Origin: JARKQH01 sp964631605
Lineage (GTDB): Bacteria; Verrucomicrobiota; Verrucomicrobiia; Limisphaerales; UBA8199
Assembly: GCA_964631605.1 (NCBI GenBank)
Contig: CAZVYG010000122.1
Span: forward strand, 1 to 10,164
Reading direction: 5' to 3'
DNA: 10,164 nucleotides
Shown in pieces: positions 6,560 to 10,164 of this stretch. The stretch's first letter is position 1. Each line of letters starts with the position of its first letter. The translations under genes were made by a program, and so were the position numbers. The notes under the pieces were generated by a model. It did not search any database and was not told the origin of the DNA. It was given only the letters and a program-made list of their open reading frames with translations.

Positions 6560-7386
6560 GCGGCAATCATTTCATTTACCATAACTTCGTCCTCCAATCC
6601 ATCGGCGGCGTAGCCATATTGCAAGTATTTTCCCATCGCCCGCTGGTTTTGGGCGGCCACCCAGAGCAGGAAACGGCGCACCGCGGTTTGCGAGCCGAGA
6701 TATTCCCGCAGCAACAGCGAGCCGAAGCCGCGCGATTCTTCGGGCTTGGCCACCAGCCAGTAGCGCAGGATGGAGGTAAGTCCCTGCGTTTCGTAAAACA
6801 GGAGGGCGGCCAGCTCGCCCGCGACCTTCACCGCGAGAATCTGGTGGGCCCCCAGCGCGGCTCTCACCTGGTCCAGCGACGGAAGCTGGTCGGAGTAACG
6901 ATCAAAGAACTGCTCAATCAGCTCCAACACCCGCCCCGCCTCGGCCGGGTCGGGCCGCACCACCGGCGGCGGGGGAGGGTCCCGTGGTGGGGCGGCCGGA
7001 AGCGGCCCCGCGGACCGGGCCAGGCGCACCAGCCGACGGTAGGATCGGAAACCGGCATGGCCAAAAACAACGACCAGAGGCCGGATCGCTTCCTGGCGCC
7101 CAATCAAATCCACGACCACACGCTCGGCATGGAGGGCCGTAAGTGCCGCCAGGCCGTGGTCCAGCGCCGCAGGTTCCGGAGCCGCGAAATACAGGTGGAG
7201 GAAATCCCGATCCCGGCGCAGAAAAAACGCGCAGCCGGCTTCCGACCGCGCGGTGAGCTCCCCCTGCTGAATCCAGAGCCGGAGCACCGGCTCGACGGGG
7301 AAAAAGTTGGTGCAGAAATGGGGGGCGTGCTGCCGTGCTCGCTGAACGGCTTCCAGGACGTCGTCGAGGCGAGTGACAGGGGTCAT
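6556..7386 (-). CDS. Two-domain GNAT-family acyltransferase
   Basis: This protein of 276 residues from ATG 7386 (279 from TTG 7395) has two halves. The N-terminal half, with TNFFP, LWIQQGEL and DFLHLYFAA motifs and the strand VVVDLIGR, looks like a degenerate GNAT-type or substrate-binding domain. A proline-rich linker with runs of Pro lies around residues 127-148. The C-terminal half is a GNAT domain, with ILAVKVAGELAALLFYE (beta2-beta3), LRYWLVAKPEESRGFGSLLLREYL holding the R-G-x-G-type CoA loop (about 207-230), and QNQRAMGKYLQYGY, a classic GNAT 'N..A...Y...GF'-like motif. TTG 7395 overlaps the adenylase stop as TTGA and ATG 7386 lies 5 nt after it; neither has a clear Shine-Dalgarno. It lies between the adenylase and its presumed ACP, so it may modify the tethered acyl group or transfer it to the sugar. 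The acyl acceptor cannot be read from sequence. Confidence 0.85.
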   Translation of the reverse strand: MTPVTRLDDVLEAVQRARQHAPHFCTNFFPVEPVLRLWIQQGELTARSEAGCAFFLRRDRDFLHLYFAAPEPAALDHGLAALTALHAERVVVDLIGRQEAIRPLVVVFGHAGFRSYRRLVRLARSAGPLPAAPPRDPPPPPVVRPDPAEAGRVLELIEQFFDRYSDQLPSLDQVRAALGAHQILAVKVAGELAALLFYETQGLTSILRYWLVAKPEESRGFGSLLLREYLGSQTAVRRFLLWVAAQNQRAMGKYLQYGYAADGLEDEVMVNEMIAA

Positions 7387-7391
7387 TGGGT

Positions 7392-8918
7392 TCAATTGAC
7401 AGTGGCGACCAGTTTTTGGCGGTCAATCTTGCCGTTGGGATTCCGCGGCATCAGCTCCATCCGATGGAACACGGTGGGCAACATGTATTTCGGGAGGGTG
7501 ACCATGAGTTTTTCGCGGATGAAGGCCGGTGGCAGCTCGCGATCGCACTCGTAGAACAGGGTGATTTCCTTTTTCGCCTGGCTGTAAACCACGCAGCAGT
7601 TCCGGATGCCATCCACCTGCAGAACCGCATGCTCGATTTCCCCCAGCTCGATGCGGTAGCCCATGTGCTTGATCTGAAAATCGCGCCGGCCGAGAAACAT
7701 GATCTCGCCGCGGTTGTTCCAGTAACCCAAATCGCCGGTGCGATAAATCAGCTCCGGGTAATGGGGATTCAGCGGGTTTTGCACAAACCCTTTGGCCGTC
7801 CGCTCCGGGTTGTTCAGGTAGCCGAGCGCCAGCGAACTGCCACGCACGCAAATTTCGCCGGGTTCGTCCACCTTGGTCAGTTGGTTCTGCTCGTTAAGAA
7901 TGAGGATGTCCGTGTTGCGGCAGGGATAGCCGATCGGCAGTTTGTCCTCGTCGCCCAGCTCGCGGTCCACGATATAGTAGGTGCAGGCCACCGTGATTTC
8001 GATCGGGCCATAGAGGTTGACGAACATCGCGCCGGGCAGATGCCGCCGCCAGTAGTTGAGGTGGCGGGTGGGGAAGACCTCGCCGATAAAGAAAACCTTG
8101 GTGAGCCGCTCGAGCCGGGTTTTGGCCAACAGATCAAGATTGGCGATGTTGACCATGACCGTCGGCACCCAGAAGATGAAATTGATCGGGTGGGTCGCCA
8201 CGAATTCGACCAGCTTGGCAGGGAACATGGCCAGTTGATCCGGAACCACGATCCAGGTCGAACCCTTGGCCAGGAGCATGCAGAATTCGAGCGTGTAGGC
8301 GTCGAAATAAATCGGGGCCAGGCTGCCCATGACTTCGCTGCCGTCCAACCCGAGGCGGTCGAAGGCCCAGTCCACGAAATCAATTGTGCTGCGATGATTC
8401 AAGGCCACCCCCTTGGGAACGCCGGTGGAGCCCGAAGTGTGGATGACACAGTAGGGATCGGTGTCAATCACCGGCTCAATCCGGCGCAGCAAAGCGGCAT
8501 TGTCGTAAAACGATTCCTCCACCATGGCCTGCTCGATCAAGAGCAACTTTTCCTCGGGAATCTGCAATCCGCGCAGCACTCCGGCATGGGCGGCTGACGT
8601 AATGATCACCTCCGGATCAAGATTCTGCAGCATGCCCTGAAGCCGCTGCGGGGGCGACTTGACGTCCAGATTTGCATAGGCGTTGGCGCTGTAGAGGATG
8701 CCAATATCGGCCACCACATTCTCGGCGCCTTTACCCAGGAAAACCGGGATTGGGCGGTTTCGAGCCTGGGTGCGTTTCAGGATCAAGGCAGCGCAGTTCT
8801 TGGCAAAACGTTCGAGGTCCGCGAACGTGCATTCGCGGGTTGCATCCTTCACCGCCAGCTTTTGGGGGCACTTGCGCAGCGCGCCATTCTCAAAATATTC
8901 GATAACGTTGATTTGCAT
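7392..8918 (-). CDS. Stand-alone amino acid adenylating enzyme (DltA-like, NRPS A-domain family)
   Basis: This is an ANL-superfamily enzyme of 508 residues that would activate a carboxylic acid as the acyl-AMP and load it on a carrier protein. NRPS core motifs appear in order: A3 HTSGSTGVPKG (160-170), A4 FDAYTLEF (205-212), A5 NLYGPIE (301-307), A7 YRTGDL (392-397), A8 GRRDFQIKHMGYRIELGE (410-427) and A10 NGKIDR (495-500) with catalytic Lys497. Asp206 matches the Asp that holds the alpha-amino group in PheA/DltA, so an amino acid substrate is likely. No condensation or carrier domain is fused. The ATG at 8918 is chosen because homology begins there, although the frame is open back to 9140; GGAA lies about 8 nt before it. 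It is the first gene of the operon, 113 nt after the repeat-protein stop. GEVFP (279-283) and CTYYIVDRE (312-320) resemble DltA-type ligases. D-alanine activation is possible, but the pocket differs (see findings). Confidence 0.93.
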   Translation of the reverse strand: MQINVIEYFENGALRKCPQKLAVKDATRECTFADLERFAKNCAALILKRTQARNRPIPVFLGKGAENVVADIGILYSANAYANLDVKSPPQRLQGMLQNLDPEVIITSAAHAGVLRGLQIPEEKLLLIEQAMVEESFYDNAALLRRIEPVIDTDPYCVIHTSGSTGVPKGVALNHRSTIDFVDWAFDRLGLDGSEVMGSLAPIYFDAYTLEFCMLLAKGSTWIVVPDQLAMFPAKLVEFVATHPINFIFWVPTVMVNIANLDLLAKTRLERLTKVFFIGEVFPTRHLNYWRRHLPGAMFVNLYGPIEITVACTYYIVDRELGDEDKLPIGYPCRNTDILILNEQNQLTKVDEPGEICVRGSSLALGYLNNPERTAKGFVQNPLNPHYPELIYRTGDLGYWNNRGEIMFLGRRDFQIKHMGYRIELGEIEHAVLQVDGIRNCCVVYSQAKKEITLFYECDRELPPAFIREKLMVTLPKYMLPTVFHRMELMPRNPNGKIDRQKLVATVN

Positions 8919-9031
8919 GTTTAGTTCCGTGCCATTCACGACCACAAGCCCGGTCGGCGACCCAAAGCCGCCAGGGCTAAAGCCACTTATTATAGCATTC
9001 CGCCTGCCAAAATCTCCAGGTTTGTTCCGTT
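8919..9031. other. Intergenic region between the repeat protein and the polysaccharide operon
   Basis: This is the only gap above 31 nt in the window. It holds the promoter described above and a leader of about 65 nt. I find no convincing Rho-independent terminator for the repeat-protein gene: short GC inverted repeats are present, but none is followed by a T-run on the minus strand. The frame of the adenylase stays open through it, but the translation there shows no family similarity. Confidence 0.6.
8989..9010 (-). promoter_or_regulatory. Operon promoter: sigma-54 -24/-12 element overlapping an extended -10
   Basis: On the minus strand, TTGGCAGG-CGGA-ATGCTATA matches the sigma-54 consensus YTGGCACG-N4-TTGCW with two mismatches. 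The invariant GG (9008-9007) and GC (8996-8995) are separated by exactly 10 nt. The same stretch contains TGCTATAAT (8997-8989), a perfect extended -10 for a housekeeping sigma factor, but no good -35 at 17 nt. Both readings put the start near 8983, giving a leader of about 65 nt before the ATG at 8918. In the leader, GGCTTTAGCC (8984-8975) and GGTCGCCGACC (8962-8952) are short inverted repeats without a U-run, so no terminator is claimed. Sigma-54 control of exopolysaccharide genes is known in other bacteria; here it is inference. Confidence 0.55.
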
Positions 9032-10164
9032 TCAAGGCACCACATATACCCGATAGAACCGCTGCGATGCCGTCGGCGCCACGTTGGTCGCCGTCACCCA
9101 GTCCTCGCCCGCCACAATGTCGGGCAGGACTGCCGTCCAATTAGTCGCGGCGAAATCATCCTTATACTCCAGCCGATAGGTCACGCCGGCAGTTCCCAGC
9201 CACCGGACCAGCACCTCGCCCCCAAGGAATTCGATCGAGTGGATCACTGGCGGCATCCGGGCTGGATCAAGCTTCACGATGACGCTAAACGTGTTGGTCG
9301 CGCTTAAGGGCGGGACGCCCCCGTCCCAAACCGCCGTGGTGAACAGGTTGGTGCTGGGGATTTGATCGGGTGCGGGCAGCCAAGAAATGACTCCCGCTCC
9401 ATCAATTGTCGCCCCTGCCGGCGCGGCAAGCAATTCGTAGGAAAGAATACTCATCGGAATGTCCGGATCTGTGGCCGCGTTGGTTAGGCTCAGGTGCACG
9501 GCGCCAGTCAGCACCAAGTCGGGCATGGCGGAGAGAACCGGCGGCGAATTCACCTCCTCGACCACTACAACAAAACTATTGGTTGCGCCCAACGGGGGTT
9601 CTCCATCATCAAACAGCACAGTCACGAACAGATTGGTGCCAGGGCCCTGTTCCTCGGTTGGCGTCCAAACGATTATTCCATTGGTCTGAATAACAGCTCC
9701 GGGAGGCGCCTCTGACAGGACGTAGGTCAGCCGGCTCGCGGGAGTTTCCACGTCGCTGCCCATATTTGTTACGATAAGCGTCGTGAGCTCTGGAATGGTG
9801 CGGTTGGTTTGAACCGGCAAAGAGGGCGGGCTGTTGTAGGGTTTGACGATGACCAGGAAGCTGTTGGTCGCGCTCAAGGCGGGGTTGCCGTCGTCGGTTA
9901 CCACGGTCACGATCAGGTTGGTGCTTGGGCCCTGTTCCTCGCCCGGGGTCCAGGTGATCACGCCCTGGGCGTCTATCTGCGCCCCGGCGGGCGGGTTGAT
10001 CAGGGTGTAGCTCAAGCCGTTGGCCGGCAGGTCGGCGTCACTGGCGCTGTTGGTCACCACCAGCGTCTCCAGCTCGGCAATCGTCACGTCGGGCTGCACC
10101 GGCAGCACCGGCGCGCTGTTCACTTCCTCGACCACCACGGTGAAGCTGTTGGTCGCGCTCAAGG
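9032..10164 (-). CDS. C-terminal part of a large secreted cadherin/Ig-like repeat protein, 5' end cut by window
   Basis: The frame is open at the window edge. The apparent TTG start at 10162 is the Leu of a repeat unit, so the true start lies outside. The visible 376 residues are three tandem modules of exactly 95 residues, then a 91-residue tail. Each module begins L-S/G-ATNSF, has N-S-A/P-P near residue 15-18, a S/T-D-x-D/E-x-P segment near 41-46, Y-x-L, P-x-GA, G-x-I-x-W-x-P at about 67-73 and TNL-x-x-T near 81-86. This is the layout of putative-Ig/cadherin-like (He_PIG-type) domains of outer-surface proteins. The tail starts with another ATNTF strand and ends with YRLEYKDDF, W-T-A and RFYRVYVVP, a terminal beta-sandwich common in Verrucomicrobiota secreted proteins as I recall. 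No LPXTG or PEP-CTERM anchor is present. It is transcribed toward the polysaccharide operon but separated by that operon's own promoter. Confidence 0.85.
   Translation of the reverse strand, partial: LSATNSFTVVVEEVNSAPVLPVQPDVTIAELETLVVTNSASDADLPANGLSYTLINPPAGAQIDAQGVITWTPGEEQGPSTNLIVTVVTDDGNPALSATNSFLVIVKPYNSPPSLPVQTNRTIPELTTLIVTNMGSDVETPASRLTYVLSEAPPGAVIQTNGIIVWTPTEEQGPGTNLFVTVLFDDGEPPLGATNSFVVVVEEVNSPPVLSAMPDLVLTGAVHLSLTNAATDPDIPMSILSYELLAAPAGATIDGAGVISWLPAPDQIPSTNLFTTAVWDGGVPPLSATNTFSVIVKLDPARMPPVIHSIEFLGGEVLVRWLGTAGVTYRLEYKDDFAATNWTAVLPDIVAGEDWVTATNVAPTASQRFYRVYVVP
9308..10162 (-). repeat. Three tandem in-frame repeats of 285 bp (95 residues each)
   Basis: Units run 10162-9878, 9877-9593 and 9592-9308 on the minus strand, with no length variation. 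DNA identity is visible too: the same 20-base string is present at 10145-10164 and 9860-9879, exactly 285 bp apart. The first two units share more sequence (EEQGP, TIxEL, VTN) than either shares with the third, which has diverged most (DQIPS, LVLTGAVHL). More units probably lie beyond the right edge. Confidence 0.9.

Noticed and set aside
6329..7386. A dlt-type operon for D-alanylation of teichoic acid
   Set aside because: No DltB (MBOAT) or DltD is present, and the neighbours are sugar-nucleotide and ketosynthase genes. The DltA-like similarity is family-level only.
6619..7554. Plus-strand open frame of 311 codons
   Set aside because: It is a shadow of the two-domain GNAT gene, and its translation shows no domain.
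7386..8597. Plus-strand open frame of 403 codons antisense to the adenylating enzyme
   Set aside because: The minus strand carries all A-domain core motifs in order. The plus translation is rich in His, Gln and Asp, has no recognisable family and reflects high-GC codon structure of the opposite strand.
8952..8984. Inverted repeats in the intergenic region as a Rho-independent terminator or riboswitch
   Set aside because: The stems are only 4-5 bp, with no T-run after them on the minus strand and no recognisable riboswitch core.
8919..9140. N-terminal extension of the adenylating enzyme to 9140
   Set aside because: It would overlap the 3' end of the repeat protein by more than 100 nt and remove the promoter region. 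The family N-terminus starts at the ATG at 8918.

Overview
The window looks like part of a high-GC chromosome, most likely from Verrucomicrobiota (Pedosphaera/Limisphaerales-like). The main clue is the truncated gene at the right edge: it has 95-residue 'SATNSF...V.E.N..P.L' modules and a C-terminal tail ending in 'RFYRV', a style of secreted protein I associate with that phylum. This is pattern recognition, not a database result. Every convincing gene is on the minus strand, so transcription runs from high to low coordinates.

Layout in transcription order. (a) 10164-9032: the 3' end of a large, probably secreted protein of tandem cadherin/Ig-like repeats. (b) 9031-8919: a 113-nt intergenic region with a promoter that reads well both as a sigma-54 -24/-12 element and as an extended -10 (TGCTATAAT); both predict a start near 8983. 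(c) 8918-5032: an acyl-activation and carrier block, made of a stand-alone DltA-like adenylating enzyme, a two-domain GNAT protein, an acyl carrier protein (ACP), a FabH-like ketosynthase III and a second ACP. (d) 5009-3951: two more GNAT acyltransferases. (e) 3928-2352: an FdtA-type dTDP-sugar 3,4-ketoisomerase and an FdtB-type PLP sugar aminotransferase. (f) 2413-818: a Wzx-type polysaccharide flippase. (g) 786-1: a UDP-N-acetylhexosamine 6-dehydrogenase (WbpA-like), cut by the window edge just after its catalytic Cys.

The genes of (c)-(g) are packed head to tail, with ATGA/GTGA overlaps, a direct TGA-ATG abutment and gaps of at most about 31 nt. They look like one operon for a surface polysaccharide (O-antigen or exopolysaccharide). 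My model is this. FdtA and FdtB make a dTDP-3-amino-3,6-dideoxyhexose (Fuc3N or Qui3N type). The adenylating enzyme activates a small carboxylic or amino acid and loads an ACP. The ketosynthase III extends or shuttles the acyl group between the two ACPs. One or more GNAT enzymes place it on the amino sugar. The dehydrogenase supplies a second building block, a UDP-HexNAc uronic acid. Wzx flips the finished lipid-linked unit. Glycosyltransferases, the polymerase and rmlA/rmlB must lie outside the window.

The most unusual part is the adenylase-ACP-KAS III-ACP-GNAT set inside a deoxyaminosugar operon. It resembles in logic the carrier relay that puts pyrrole-2-carboxylate on the deoxysugar of clorobiocin/coumermycin antibiotics. 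I see no RNA genes, CRISPR arrays, insertion sequences or integration sites.
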